Shown: positions 46,551-59,893, counted from the stretch's first letter. The stretch: 64,000 nucleotides of DNA from Myotis daubentonii (GCF_963259705.1 NC_081840.1:101842626-101906625); one strand, 5' to 3'. Made by a program: numbers and translations. Notes: generated from the letters alone by a model not told the origin.

Positions 46551-47407
46551 TGCTAATATATAAAATGCCAGGGGTCATTATGACCAAAATAAGTGGATGG
46601 ATGACCAAACAGCAGGCTGCGAGGGGCGACAACGCTGGCGGGGGGGGGGGGGGGGGAGGCGGGTAGTGTGGGATGACCAAACAACTGAATAGCAGGTTGT
46701 ATGGGCGACCAAGCTGGCAGGGGTGGCAGTTGGGGGCTACCAGGCCAGCAGGGAGGAGCTGGGGACAGCCAGGATGGCAGAGGGGAGCAGTTGGGGGAAC
46801 CAGGCCAGCAGGGAGGTCAGTGAGGTGCATCCAGGCTGGCGGAGTAGCAGTAAGGGCTGACCAGGCAGGCAAGGGGCCAGTAAGGGGCAACCAGGCCGGC
46901 AGGACAGAGCAGTTAGGGGCGACCAGGCCAGTAGAGGGGAGCAATTGGGCGTGACCAGGCTCGCAGGGGCAGCAGTAAGGGGTGACCAGGCCATTGGAGG
47001 GGCAGTAAAAGGTGCCCAGGACAGAGGGGAATGGTCGGGGGTGACCAGGCCGGCAGGGGGTGAAGGGCATTAAGGGGCGACCAGACTTGTGGGGAAAGGC
47101 AGTTAGGGGGAACCAGGCTGGTGAGGAAGCAGTTGGGGGCAACCAGGCCGGTAGGCAGAGGTGGATAGGAGTGATCAGGCTGCAATGGGGGGCACTTAGG
47201 GGAAATCAGGTAGGCAGGCAGGTTAGCAGTTAGGAGCCAGAGGTCCTGGATAGTGAGAGGGTTATCCAACTGACAGTTTATCCCTGATCCCCAGTATCAG
47301 TTAGTTGGGCTTTCCCCAAGACGTCCTGTATTGGAGAGGGTGCAGTCTTGGCTGAGGGTACTCCCCACCCCCGCACCATGCACAAATTTCATGCAACAGG
47401 CCTCTGG
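46551..47407 (+). mobile_element. HeliBat-type Helitron, alpha3
   Basis: Same insertion as in alpha2 with the same TG start, minisatellite and CTGG end. A G-run at about 46,641-46,657 replaces shorter G stretches in alpha2. The 247-codon minus-strand frame over it is repeat-generated. Confidence 0.8.
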
Positions 47408-47517
47408 TTATAAATAAGAAGGTGAACATAAAAGAAATTTGTAAGTATACACTTTTTTTTCTTTCTTCTCTTAGCTTCAGAGGGACCCGGTTATATAAAA
47501 ATATGTATAACTTTATA

Positions 47518-48035
47518 TTATAGGCATGTTCAGTACCATCACTCCCACTGTCTGCAGTTTTCATATGTGCAATTTCTGTTATTCATGGTCAATCAGGAAT
47601 GGAATATATCAAATGCAAAATGCCAATGATAAATAATTCATGTTTTAAATTATTCATTATTCTGTAGAGATGGTGAATCTCATGCCATCCTTCTCTGTCC
47701 TACCCAGAACATGAATAATCCCTTTGTCCAGCCTATTCACTCTGATAACGCTACCTGCCCTTTTGTCACTCAGTAGCCTTCTCAGTTATCACATGGGTAA
47801 GCACTGTTATGGTATTGCAGTGCTTATGTTCAAGTACACATGATTTTACTTCATACTGGCCCCAACATGCAAGAGTAGAGATGTTCACAGTTTGGATATA
47901 CCAAAGAGAAGCCAGCATTTTTATCAGAGATAATTTAGATAGGATAGCTCTGAATATATTTTGGGTTTGGCACAATCCACAGTTTCAAGCTTCCATCCGC
48001 TGAGGTATCTTGGAATGGATCCCTCACTGATAAGG
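47518..48035 (+). mobile_element. Tigger-type element, internally deleted, alpha3
   Basis: Counterpart of 3,060-3,655 and 36,455-36,975. Confidence 0.55.
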
Positions 48036-48571
48036 TGGGTAATAGTAGCACAGAAACGGGAAAGATGTAAGAGAATGATATGGGATTAGCATTTCTAGAT
48101 CTCCCTGGTATTTACTTAGCAACAATCTGAAATGGGTTCTAAAATTATCAATGTTGGTAGTTATACAACTCTGAGTATAAATTTTAATAACCTATTAAAT
48201 TTCACACTTCATATGGGAAAAATGTATTGTATGCCTACATAATTGCTCTCTGACCTACAAATAGCTCTCTGACCTACAAATAATAAGACATTAAGGAAAG
48301 TTTAAAGCAATGGGAAGATGTTTATGGTAAGAAAATTGTGATTCTTCACATAAGTTTCTCCAACATTTCTCCCCTCAAAGCCTATTCTGATTGGCTCCTG
48401 CTAATCTTAGAATACTTTGCATACTTGATTCTTCTGAAGTGGTGTTTTTTACTTAAACCTAATGGAGAAAAACCAGAGCCTCTGAAATATATTGGCTAAT
48501 GTTGCCCAGGGTTGTGTTGTTCTACCTCCTATATCTTTCACAAAATGTTTCTGATCAATAATGACCTTTTC

Positions 48572-48973
48572 AAGGAACTCTTAGCATTTGCAAAGGCATG
48601 GATGGAACTGGAGAGCATTATTCTAAGTGAAATAAGCCAGTCAATGAAGGAAAAATACCACATGATCTCACTCATTCATGGATAATAGAGACCATTATAA
48701 ACTTTTGAACAATACTAGATACAGAGGCAGTGCTGCCTCAAACAGATTGTCAAACTGCAGCGGGAAGGCCGGGGAGGGTGGGGGTGCAGGAGGTAGAGGG
48801 GTAAGAGATCAACCAAAGGACTTGTATGCATGCATATAAGCATAACCAATGGACATAAGACACTGGAAGATAGGGGAGGCTATGGGACTGTCTAGGGCGG
48901 GGGGAAAAAATGGACACATATGTAATACCCTTTGTAATACTTTAAGCGATAACAAAAAATAAAATAAAATAAA
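48572..48973 (+). mobile_element. 5'-truncated LINE-1 insertion, 402 bp, alpha3 only
   Basis: The plus strand carries the end of L1 ORF2 (text for a Met-Glu-Leu-Glu-Ser-Ile-like stretch near 48,605-48,660), the 3'UTR and an A-rich tail with AAAAT repeats at 48,950-48,973. The target duplication aataatgaccttttc lies at 48,557-48,571 and 48,974-48,988. Alpha2 has the empty site near 37,487-37,500, so this insertion is younger than the alpha2/alpha3 duplication. Confidence 0.9.
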
Positions 48974-49131
48974 AATAATGACCTTTTCTTTTTTTGCCAA
49001 ATATGGGCCAGCTGTGTAATAATACCACAGCTGGAACACTCTCTGTAAAGAAGGTGTTATGGTATTTGTTGGCAGACAGAGTCATAGTGCAACCTTTATA
49101 TTTCTTCATGGACTCAGGCATTACTTCAAAC

Positions 49132-49350
49132 TTTCCCAACCTTCCTAATACGGGGACCCTTTAATACAGTTGCTCATGTTGTGGTGACCCCCAACCACGA
49201 AATTATTATTGTTGCTACTTCATAACTGTAATTTTGCTACTGTAAACAATGTGTAATTATATATGTGTTTTCCGATGGTCTTAGGTGACCCCTGTGAAAA
49301 GGGTCGTTCGACCCCCAAAGGGGTCGCTACCCAGAGGTTGACAACCACTG
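49132..49350 (-). mobile_element. hAT MITE of the SPIN/URR1 type, alpha3
   Basis: Same insertion as in alpha2, flanked by cttcaaac and cttcaaag (49,124-49,131; 49,351-49,358). It keeps 'ggtcgttcgacccccaaagg', which is the stem of the family's palindromic end. Confidence 0.75.
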
Positions 49351-50342
49351 CTTCAAAGCAAGACGTCTGCTGTGCAGTGTCAGGATCATGATTTCTTTCA
49401 AACTATACTTGCAGGGTCCACTAGAACTGACTTCCACTCCATACATTGTTGGCCCTGAAGTCCTTTTTAGTTCCTGAATCCAATTTATCCCTCCCACAAT
49501 GCTAATTTCTCTTTAATAACTTTCATGCCTTTTTTTGTCACTGGACCAAATTATTGGTTGGTGATTATAGGAGAAACATTAAATCATATGAAAACTCCGG
49601 TGGAAATGGATCCAACCAGTATCCTGGTACTGCTGAAAAATTAACAATTTCTTCCTTGCATGTCACAAGGTCTCCATGCAAAGGAACCTTACAAGGCATT
49701 TATTTCTCAATCTGATCAATGTCTTTATTCTCTTAATCCTTGATATCTACATGCTTTATAGTGACAAAACCTAATGGGGAATTACAATGTTCCCTGGTGA
49801 GTCAATTCATTTCTGGCTCATGGTAAGTTTCTGTGACTGTACAGTCAGTCGGTGGTGTGGAACTTGTCAGTTAGTGAAAATCAAATAAATAAACAATGAA
49901 ACAAAGAGTGATGTTCTATTTCATGAAGTACATCCCTACAGAAAGAGTGTGCATTTAATGCTAGCCTGCAAGTTAGTTTATGATCATAAATTCACTGGGA
50001 TGATGATTTCAATTTCCATAATAAAGAATTTATATGGAATAAGTAGTGTTTAAGGAATTTTGAGACATAGCTTCTAAAATGTATATCTATTTTACTATTT
50101 CCTGGTTATTTGGTTTTGGAGATGTCACTAAAGGTCTCTGAACATCAGCATAATATGGCTGACATATTTATTCCATCTGTTCCAATATATGTTTTCATGA
50201 ATTTGCAATCAGATTATCTCAACAAAATTTTGATAGGCTAGATACAGCCAACATATTTGCACTCATGGAAACATATATATTCCTATGTAAATGATTTGTA
50301 CATAAATGATCACAATGACGTGTTTTTAAATCTATGTTTCAG

Positions 50343-50429
50343 TGGGGGCTAATGCAGAACACTCAACAGATGCAACTCCCCGTGGCATAAAAATGAGTCC
50401 AGTGAAGATACAATCAATGGAATTATTTG
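50343..50429 (+). other. Candidate internal exon, alpha3 copy (87 nt)
   Basis: Identical in borders, length and frame to the alpha2 block and differs by a synonymous change (CCC for CCA). Confidence 0.4.
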
Positions 50430-50589
50430 GTAAGAAGAAGAATTTAAAAAATAAAATATTCCAGTTTATTCACATTTTGGAGTTGAATTACGCCTGAAAC
50501 TTAAAGAACAAAAGCACCTGTAGGTTACTATTACACGGAGAAAGGTTTTGATAAATACCCTTCTTTAATGAGTTAAATTCTTGTCTTAA

Positions 50590-50927
50590 GTGCAGGCAGA
50601 CCTTGGAGAAACTTTGTGTTTTGTTCCAGACCATTGCAATAGAGTGAATATCACAAAACACAAGGCACATGAAATTTGGTGTTTCACAAAGTGTATAAAA
50701 TGATGATTAAACTATAGTGAATTCTATTCTGTGTACAAAAGCATTTGATCTACAAAGAAAATAATATATGTATTTAATTGAAAATACTTTATGGCTAGAA
50801 ACTGATAACAACCATCTGAAACTTCACTGTTATAATCATTTTGCTTACGTAGGGTGTTACCCCAATGTTGATGGTGGATGTTGGTTCACACTGGTGGTTT
50901 CTGAAGTCAGGATAGCTGTGGAAATTC
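50590..50927 (-). mobile_element. Tigger1 start fragment, alpha3
   Basis: Same as 39,100-39,434 and interrupted at the same point by an L1 poly(T). Confidence 0.8.
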
Positions 50928-53900
50928 TTTTTTTTTTTTTTTAGACTTTAAATATTTTGTTATATTTTTGGACATATTTCTGTGTTCATTCTTTTTTAAT
51001 TGTTTTACTGCTTAAAGTATTACAAAGGGTATTACTTATGTGTCCTTTATTTCCCCCCGCCCTTGACAATCCCCTGGCCTCCCTTACCCCCCAGAGTCTT
51101 ATGCCCATTGGTTATGCTTATATGCATGCATACAAGTCCTTCGGTTGATCTCTTACCCCCCTCCCACTTGCCCCCCAACCCTCCTTGAGCCTCCTGCTGC
51201 AGTTTGCCAATCAGTTTGAGGCATCAGGGCCTCTGTATCTGTTATTGTTCATAAGTTTATAATGGTCTTTATTATACATGAATGAGTGAGATCATGTGGT
51301 ATTTTTCCTTCATTGACTGGCTTATTTCACTTATAATAATGCTCTTCAGTTCCATCCAGGCTGTTCGCAAATGGTAAGAGGTCCGTCTTTTTTATAGCAG
51401 CATAGTATTCCATCCTGAAGATGTACCACAGTTTTCTAATCCATTCATCTACTGATGGGCACTTAGGCTGTTTCAAGATCTTAGCTATGGAGAATTGTGC
51501 TGCTATGAACATAGGGGTGCATATATCCTTTCTGATTGGTGTTTCTGATTTCTTGGGATATATTACTAGAAGTGGGATCACAGGGTCAAATTGGAGTTCC
51601 ATTTTTAGTTTTTTGAGGAAACTCCATACTGTCTTCCATAGTTGCTGTACCAGTCTGCATTCCCACCAGCAGTGCAGGGTTTTCCTTTTTCTCCACATCC
51701 TCTCCAGCACTTGTCCTTTGTTGATTTGTTGATGATAGCCATTCGGACAGGTGTGAGATGGTACCTCATTGCTGTTTGGATTTGTATCTCTCAGATGATT
51801 GGTGATTTTTGAGCATGTTTTCATATGTCTAGCAGCCTCTGTCTGTGCTCTTTCAAAAAAATGTCTATCTAGGTCATTTGCCAATTTTTTGATTGGATTG
51901 CTTATCTTCCTTTTGTTAAATTATATGAGTTCCCTATAAATTTTGGAGATTAAACCCTTTTCTAAAATAGCATTGCCAATATGTTCTCCCATGCAGTGGG
52001 CTTTCTTGTTTTGTTGATGGTTTCTTTTGCTGTGCAGAAGCTTTTTATTTTGATGTAGTCCCATTTGTTTATTTTCTCCTTACTTTCCATTGCCCTAAGA
52101 GCTGTATTGGTAACGTTATTGCTATGATATATGACTGATATTTTGCTGCTGTGGATTCCTGTAAGATTTTTATGGTTTCCTGTCTTACATTTAAGTCCTT
52201 CATCTGTTTTGAGTTTGTTTTTCTATATGGTATAAGTTGGTGGTCTAGTTTCTTTTCTTTTTTTTTTTTTTTGCATGTATCTGACTAAATTTCCCAGCAC
52301 CATTTATTGAAGAGACTGTGTTGACTCCATTGTATGCTCTTGTCTCCTTTTTCAAATATTAATTGAGCATAATGGCTTGGGTTGATTTCTGGGTTCTCTG
52401 TTCTGTTCCATTGGTCTATATGTCTGTTTTTTTGGCAGTACCAGGCAGTTTTGAGAACCATGGCTTCTTAATATAGCTTGATATCTGGTATTGTGATCCC
52501 TCCAACTTTGTTCTTCTTTCTCAGGATTGACATGGCTGTTCAGGGTCTTTTTTTTTTATTCCAGATGCATTTTTGGAGAGTTTGTTCTAGAGCTTTGAAA
52601 TATGCCATTGGTATTTAAATGGGGATTGGTTTGAATCTTTAGATAGCTTTGGGTAGTATGGACATTTTAATGATGTTGATTCTACCAATCCGTGAACATG
52701 GTATGTTTGCCCATTTGGTTATGTCTTCCTCTATCTCCTATTCCATTGTCCTATAGTTTCCTGAGTACAGTCCCTTTACCTCCTTCGTTTAGTTTATTCC
52801 TAGGTATCTTAATTTTCTGGGTGCGGTTTTAAATGGCATTCTGTTTTTAGTTTCTCTTTCTGTGAGTTCATTATTGGTGTATAAAAAAGCTATAGATTTC
52901 TGGGTGTTAATTTTGTATACTGCTACATTGCCGAATTCATTGATTATGTCTAGCAGATTTTTGATGGAGTCTTTGTGGTTTTCTATGTATAGTACCATGT
53001 CATCTGCTAATAATGACAGTTTTACTTCTTCTTTTCCAATTTGGATGCAATTTATCTTCTTCTCTTCTGATTGATATAGCTAGCACTTCCAGTACTATGT
53101 TGAACAGGAGTGGTGAAAGTGGGCATCCCTGTCCTGTTATTGTTCTTAGAGGAAATGAACTTAGTTTTTGCCCATTGAGTATGATGTTGGCTGTAGGTTT
53201 GTCACATAAGGCTTTTATTATGTTGAGGTATGATCCTTCTCTTCCCACTTTGCTGAGAGTTTTTATCAAGAAAGGGTGTCGAATTTTGTCAAATCCTTTT
53301 TCTGCATCAATTGATATGATTATTTGATTTTTGTCTCTCAATTTCTTTATGGGATGAGTCATATTTATTGATTTGTGGATATTTTACCATCCTTGCATCC
53401 ACCTAATAAATCCCACTTGATCATGGTGTGCCAGGAGCCAGTCCATCCTTGCTGTTTCAAGGGACCTGGCATATATGGCATACTGTTCTTAATATGTTTG
53501 CTCACCTTCTTGGCACTATGTGTTTTAACCAAAGTCAACTCTCTGAGAGAGGTTGTTTCCCAAGGTAGGGATTTTCCCCTGAAGTTAGGGAGGGAATAAA
53601 ACCCCTTAACTAAGTGCCAGGAGGGTAATTAATCACTTTAACTACGAACAATCATGCTTAAGCTACAAAATCTTTACTCCCTTGATTGGAGATAAGAAAT
53701 GCCCTAACCTTTGGAATAGAGATAGATAGGATTGGAATCAACTGGTATAAATACAGATGTAACAAGACAACAGGACACAGAACCTAGACACAGAACCTAG
53801 AGACAGAACCCGACACAGAACCTAGACACTTAACCTAGAGACAGAAGAACTTCACTGGAGAGAACATGGCAAAAGATCCTGGACAGAAACTGGCCACAGA

Positions 53901-56900
53901 ACCTGGAGACAGAACCTAGAGATGGAACATGGCAAAGGATCCTGGACAGAAACTGGCTACAGAACCTAGACACAGAACCTAGAGACAGAAGAACTTCGCT
54001 GGAGAGAACATAGCAAAAGATCCCGGACAGAAACTGGAGACAGAACCTAGAGACAGAACCTAGCGAGAGAACCTGGCTGAAGAACCTAGAGACAGAAACT
54101 GGCTACAGAACCTGGCTAGAACATGGCAAGAGAACCTGACTAGAACCTGGTGACTGAACCTGGCTGGAGAACCTGGACAGAACCTGGCAGGAGAACCTAG
54201 CAAGAGAACATGGACACAAAACCTGGCTGGAGATCCTAACCAGAACTTTGCTGGAGATCCTGAACAGAACTTGGCTGGAGATCCAGACCAGAACTTGGCT
54301 GGAGATCCTGGCTAGAGATCCTGGCTAGGCTGCTGATCAACTGAACGCTGTCTCTGTGTCATTCCTTCTTCGCCGACTCCATCCACACCTTTGGGGACCC
54401 CTGGACCTGCTGGGGTTGGACCCCAGCAATGGTGTATGATCTTTCTAATGTAATGCTAGATCTGATTTGCTAGAATTGTGTTGAGGAGTTTAGCACCTAT
54501 GTTCATCAAGAATATTGGCCTATAGATCTCTTTTTTTGTGTGGTGTCTTTATCTGGCTTTGGAATAGGGCAATGCTGGCTTCATAGAATGAGGTTAGATG
54601 TGTGCCTGCCTCTTGAATATTTTGGAATAGTCTGAGGAGGATTGGTGTTAGTTTTTCTTTGAATGCTTGGTAGAACTCCCCTGTAAAGCCATCTGGTCCA
54701 GGACTTTCGTTTACTGGAAGATTTTTGATCACTGCTTCAATTTCTTTGGTAGTTATTGGCCTAGCCCAGTTTTTGATTCTTCCTGATTGAGTTTTGGGAG
54801 CTTTTTCAAAAAATATGTCCATTTCATCTGGGTGGTCCATTTTGTTGGAATAGAGTTGTTTCTAGTACTTTTTCATAATCTTTGGATTTCTGTGAGGTCA
54901 GTTGTTACTTCATCTGTTTCATTTCTGATTTTGTTTATTTGGGTCTGCTCTCTCTGTTTCTTGGTGAGCCTGGCTAGAGGTGCATCAATCTTGTTTAACC
55001 TTTCAAAGAACCAGCTCTCGGTTCTATTGATCTTTTTTTGTTTGGATTTTGTTTGTTTGGACTTTATGCAGTTTATTTCCACTCTAATCTGTATTATTTC
55101 CTTCCTTCTGCTTACTCAGGGCTTTTCTTGTTGCTCCATTTCTAATTCTTTGAGTTGTAAGGTTAGGTAATTTATTACCATTTTTTAATTATTTATTTAT
55201 TTATTTTTTTTTTTTTTGAGGTAAGCCTGTGGAACTATGAACTTCCCTCTCACGACTGCTTTCACTGTGTCACATGGATTTTTGGATTGTTGTGTTTTCA
55301 TTGTCAGTTGTTACCAGGATGCTTTTTCTTTCTTTTTTGATCTCTATGGTAACCCAATCATTGTTTATTAGCATGCTTTTTAGCCTCCAGGTGTTTGATT
55401 TTTTTTTTTTATTGTAGTTGGTTTCTAATTTTATGCCATTGTGATCTGAGAAGATGCTTGATATCATTCTATCTTCTTGAATTTGGAGAGACTTTGCCTG
55501 TGACCCAAATGTGGTCTAACTTTGAAAATGCCCTGTGTGCACTTGAGAAGAAAGTATATTCCATGGCTTTGGGGTGAACTGTTCCTAAGACGTCAATTAA
55601 TTCCATCTGATCTAGTGAGTCATTTAGGAATAATGTTTCTTTGCTGATTTTTTGTTTAGAGGAATTATCCAGTGGTGTCAAGGGGGTATTAAAGTCCCCT
55701 CTTATGACTATATTGCCATCAATCTCTCCCTTGATACCTTCCAGAACTTCTTTTATGTATTTGAGTCCTCCTGTATTTGGTGCATATATGTTTACCAGAG
55801 TTATATCTTCTTGTTGAATTTCTCCCTTTAGTATTATGAAGTGGCCTTCTTTATCTCTTATTATGGCCTTTATTTTGAGGTCTAATTTGTCAAAGAGTAG
55901 TATTGCTACCCCACATTTTTTCTTTCCAGTTCCATTCGCCTGAAAATGTTTTTTCCATCCTTCACTTTCAGTCTGTGTGAGTCCTTTGTTCTAAGGTGGG
56001 TCTCCTGTACACAGCAGATATATGGGTCATGTTTTCTTATCCATTCAGCTACCCTATGTTTTTTGATTGGGGCATTTAATCCATTTTCATTTAAAGTTAT
56101 TATTGATAGGTACTTGTTTGTGGCCATTTTTACCCTTTATGTCTGTGTTCCTTCTTCCCTTCCTATTTCTTCTTTTTACAGCAGATGTTTTAGCGTTTCT
56201 TGCATTGCCAGTTTGGTGGTAATAAACTCCCTTAGTCCTTTATTGTCTGTGAAGCTCCTGATTTCACCGTCAATTTTGATTGAAAGCCTTGCTGGGTATA
56301 GTGTTCTTAGATTCAGACCCTGCTTTGCATGACTTTGTATATTTCATTCCATTCCCTTCTGGACTGATATGTTTCTCTTGAGTAGTCAATTGATAGTCTG
56401 ATGGGAGATCCCTTGTAGGTCACTTTCTGTCCCAATTAATACTGGGTTGGAGGAACGGGCTGACCCAGAGCAGGTTTCCTGCTCATCTCTCCTTATTCTG
56501 TTCCCCAGTTTCCACAAATTCACCTTCCCCTGCTGTCTCGGGGACCTTTTTTAATTGGAGGATCCTATGTACTGGGATTAGCAAGCAAATGCAAGGAAGT
56601 CAAAAAGACAAAGCAACCACACTGCCTCACGACTTTCTTCCCCCAGCACTGCGTGGCTGTTAATGAACTTCAGGCTGCCTTTCTTGGCAACTCTCCCATG
56701 GCTATGGGCTTAGATCTAGAGTCCCCAACTGCCAGCAGCCCTATGGATCCCTTTCCAAATTAGAGGGCTACATTGACCCCAAGAGGCGAGGAACTGGTGC
56801 AGTGCAGTCTCCCTCTGGCATTCTAGTTCTGGCTGTGTGTGTTTCTCCTGGCAGCCCAGATCCCAGATCCCACCACTCTCCAGGTGACCTCTGACCTTTC

Positions 56901-57443
56901 AGTCCATGGATTGCCTCACCAGCTGTGTTTTATTCACCAGTTCTTCATGGTTGTTATTTAATTCAGCTGTTCCTTGTATTTGCTCTGTGAGAAGGTGCAG
57001 AACCCATTCGAGTGTTCAGCCGCCACCTTGTCTCCCACTAGACAAATTTTGGCACCCACGATTAGGGAGGCTAGAGTCTCGGTGATCTTGGGTTCCCACA
57101 TGAGGCAACTGGTCCCTGGGCATTGTGGCTTTAGGGTCCTGGGATGTATCCAAGGTTTTCCTGGGTGAAGGTAAGGCTGGGTTTCTGATCAGAGCTGGTC
57201 TCCCTTTCAAGATGGCACGGCCTCTGCAGCAGAGTGGGCTGTTGCAGGCAGGAGAGATTTCAACAGTATCAGAGGCTGCCCCGCCAGGAGAGCCTGGTCC
57301 GCCAGTCCCCAACAGTCCTGCAGAATATAACTGTCCCTCACTCACAAAGAGACACTCCCTGCATGTCCACACACTCTCCTTAACTCTCCAATTCATACAC
57401 TATTTTGCTGAAATCCCTCCTATTAGCTGCCATATTGGATCCA
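50928..57443 (-). mobile_element. Chimeric LINE-1 (L1-X 3' end fused to L1-c-type 5' part)
   Basis: The left 0.75 kb (3'UTR and ORF2 C-terminus) match L1-X at 39,435, including the same insertion point in Tigger1 after 'gctgtggaaatt'. From about 51,780 rightwards the sequence matches L1-c ('tatgtctagcagcct', 'ttctttcaaaaaa'-like text, 'gtgttgactccattgtatgc'). The right flank gtagctatatcatt equals the right L1-c target duplication, while the matching left copy is absent. Contains ORF2 pieces (RT frame 53,362-53,000; 52,998-52,789 with DMVLYIE; endonuclease start at 56,127), an ORF1 C-terminal remnant (about 56,160-56,425), 5'UTR (56,430-57,443) and a solo LTR (53,429-54,428). Confidence 0.9.
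53429..54428 (+). mobile_element. Solo LTR, same family as at 20,751, with 6-bp target duplication
   Basis: TGCCAGGAGCC start and GACCCCAGCA end, flanked by atggtg at 53,423-53,428 and 54,429-54,434. AATAAA near 53,596. The internal repeat region (53,770-54,330) has more and differently arranged ACAGAACCTAGAG/AACCTGGCTGGAG units than the LTR in L1-c. The empty site is visible in L1-c at about 23,598-23,606 ('gatcatggtgtatgat'). Confidence 0.9.
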
Positions 57444-57444
57444 C

Positions 57445-57960
57445 TGTAGCTATATCATTTGAAATGTGCTTCTCATATAATAAAACTGAAATTACTCAGC
57501 ATTACTCATCTTCACACATGTGCTTCAGAAGGGATGTAGTGAAGGCTGGTGTGAAACACCATTAATCTCAATGCACTTCCCCTCAGAACTCTTGGGTGAC
57601 CAGATGCCTGGTCAATTTATGGCAATATATTGAAAAGATTCTCTTTTCTGAATGGTTGGTCTTAGCAGTGGGCCAAGATACTAAGAAAATTGTGGTATAA
57701 GTACATGTGTTGTCAAGTGGGCATTGTTGTTCTCATCATAAAGCACAGACAGAGGAAATTGAATATCGATGTGAAGGGTGCTAGGATTTTTAGAATGGCA
57801 AATGAGCACTGGGTTTAATATAAACTCACCAGTTGCATGAAATCTTCATGATTTCGTCAACCTGTTGTTTGAAACCCTGGAGGAAGCCACGGACTTTTCC
57901 TACCTGGCTATGCAAGTTCCTATTGCCGTTTTATTCAAAAGGAATGTTGTCAAACTTACG
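57445..57960 (-). mobile_element. Tigger1 fragment, beta3, part right of the L1
   Basis: Same as 26,605-27,115, directly following the L1 5' end. Confidence 0.85.
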
Positions 57961-59024
57961 TTACCACAAGATTATATACCATTATTATTATTCTGAAACA
58001 GTGTTAGACTATTTATCGATTCAAAGTGACAAAAGGGTATTAAATATAAACACAGGCTAGTAAAATTTCAGTTCCCACAATTAAGAAAAATGTCTGTTTG
58101 TAAGTAATCAAGTACTTGATTACTATAACATAATTTATAACAATTTTAATAATGAATAGAATTTTTGCTTGTTGGGCAAATACGGGAAAGATATTTTCCA
58201 TTTTAGCAGACTGGTAAAGGACTAAACAAATTCTGTACTAGCTTACTTCAGATTTATTAATCTAACTACATTTACTAATTCAGATTACCTATAATTTTCC
58301 TTTTAAGATTTCTCTTCACAATTTTTCTACAACATTCACAAACCCTGTTACCCATTCGGGAAAAAAAACCCCCAAAACAACAAATCAGCTTTAGAACAAC
58401 TCAATTTCATGTTTTCTTCAAAATCTATTACCACACTTCATGCCTCCTATTACCAAAACTACATAATTTCTTTCCAATTCTTTAGAATTCTTAACTCTTA
58501 AAACCTTAATTTTAAGTGACAAGTAATAAATATGTCTCAGAGTTGCAATACACTCACAGTTTAAGAGCTATATTTCAAATAAAGTAGAAGACATATTTAT
58601 TAACAGATTAATATCTACCCCCTAGATTCTCTGTAATAACAAGCCAAAAGTAGGCCAAGTCAGATTAATTAATATTTTAAGTATCCTCTTATTTCAAAAT
58701 ACCTAGATATTTAAAAAATGTTAATGTTTAACCCAGCAGAACTCCAAAGTTTTAAGTTACCAAATACTTTACTATTTTATTTTTCTTCAGAAAGAGGGAG
58801 TGGCCCTCCAGTGCCACTTCTTCAGCTTGCCCTCTAGGAGAAAATCTTGAGGAGTTTAAAAGGTTTATTTTGCATAATTTTCTTTCTGAATAGAATGGAG
58901 CAACATGAAATCTTGCATATTAGAAGAGATCTTATCCTATTTCAAAACAGAAATAAAAGCAACCCCTAAAGTAAATAAATGAGCACTTCCAAAAGGATGG
59001 ACTGGGACATTAGCCTTAGAATCT

Positions 59025-59470
59025 GTCTTTCTTTCTTTCTTTTTTTTCAAACAGAGGTCAGGTTTTATTGACTGTGTTACAAAAAGAGCCAGTTTAGTCA
59101 AAAAGACCAAAGCCCATGTCATCATCAGACTCTTAGATTTTTCTTTCTTTGCTTCCACTTTCTTCTCCTCAGCTGTGGCAGCAGGGGTGGAGGGAGCAGG
59201 ACCTCCTGCTGGTGCAGCACTTGCTGCAGGGGCAGGTCCACCAGCCCCTACATTGCAGATGAGACTCCCAATATTAACATTGCCCAGAGCCTTTGCAAAC
59301 AAGCCTGGCCAGAAGCTCCAACTTTTACACCAGCTGCTTTCATGAGGGCATTTATCTTATCCTCCATCAGGGCCCCCAGTAGATGCAGGTGAGCTCTGAG
59401 TCTGAGGCCATGGTGAGGGTGAGTGCTGGGTGAGCACTGCCGGAGTGGTAGTAGTCTCCAGATGAAGTCT
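59025..59470 (-). pseudogene. RPLP1: RPLP1 processed pseudogene, beta3
   Basis: Same retrocopy as 28,198-28,644, with left target duplication tagccttagaatct at 59,011-59,024 and a right one near 59,470. ATG equivalent near 59,413. A one-codon-region frameshift before the acidic tail changes ESDDDMGF into SLMMTWAL, so the ribosome-stalk tail is lost in this copy. Confidence 0.9.
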
Positions 59471-59893
59471 ACCTTAGAATCTTATCTCACACTAACCCAG
59501 CCCAGCACATGACCTGTGGTCTGAGTGGCCAAAGCCCAAATAGCAGAAACAGAGGATCTCCTGTTTTCGTAAAATGGTGCGGAGTGAACTAAGTCCCCAA
59601 AAGATAAGAGAGCAAGCAAAGACCATCTGTAACCAAACTTACATTACAGACAGAAAACTCTCACTAGCTAATCATTTGGGGCAACTGATGCCTTGAGAGG
59701 AAGAGCAGGTAGGCACCCAAGATTAAAAACTCTCAGTAGCTGCTGGGAAGTTCCTGAGATCCCTGCCATGGGTTCAGCTGGCCATCAGTAGCTAGGGCCC
59801 TCAGCAAAGTGGGAGATGACACATCTTTAAACAAATCAATCCCAAGAATAAAGAGACACAAAATAACATTCAGCAGAGACACTCATATAAATA

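Larger units (their letters stand above)
46190..50927. repeat. Segmental duplication module alpha, copy 3
   Basis: Near-identical to alpha2. Private features are a 402-bp L1 fragment at 48,572 and a run of about 18 G at 46,641. 48,036-48,556 and 49,360-50,340 hold no recognised gene. Confidence 0.9.

Noticed and set aside
46399..47142. 247-codon Pro/Leu-rich minus-strand frame (and 35,581-36,190)
   Set aside because: It lies over the G-rich Helitron minisatellite; the repeated Pro-Leu-Thr pattern is a product of the tandem unit.
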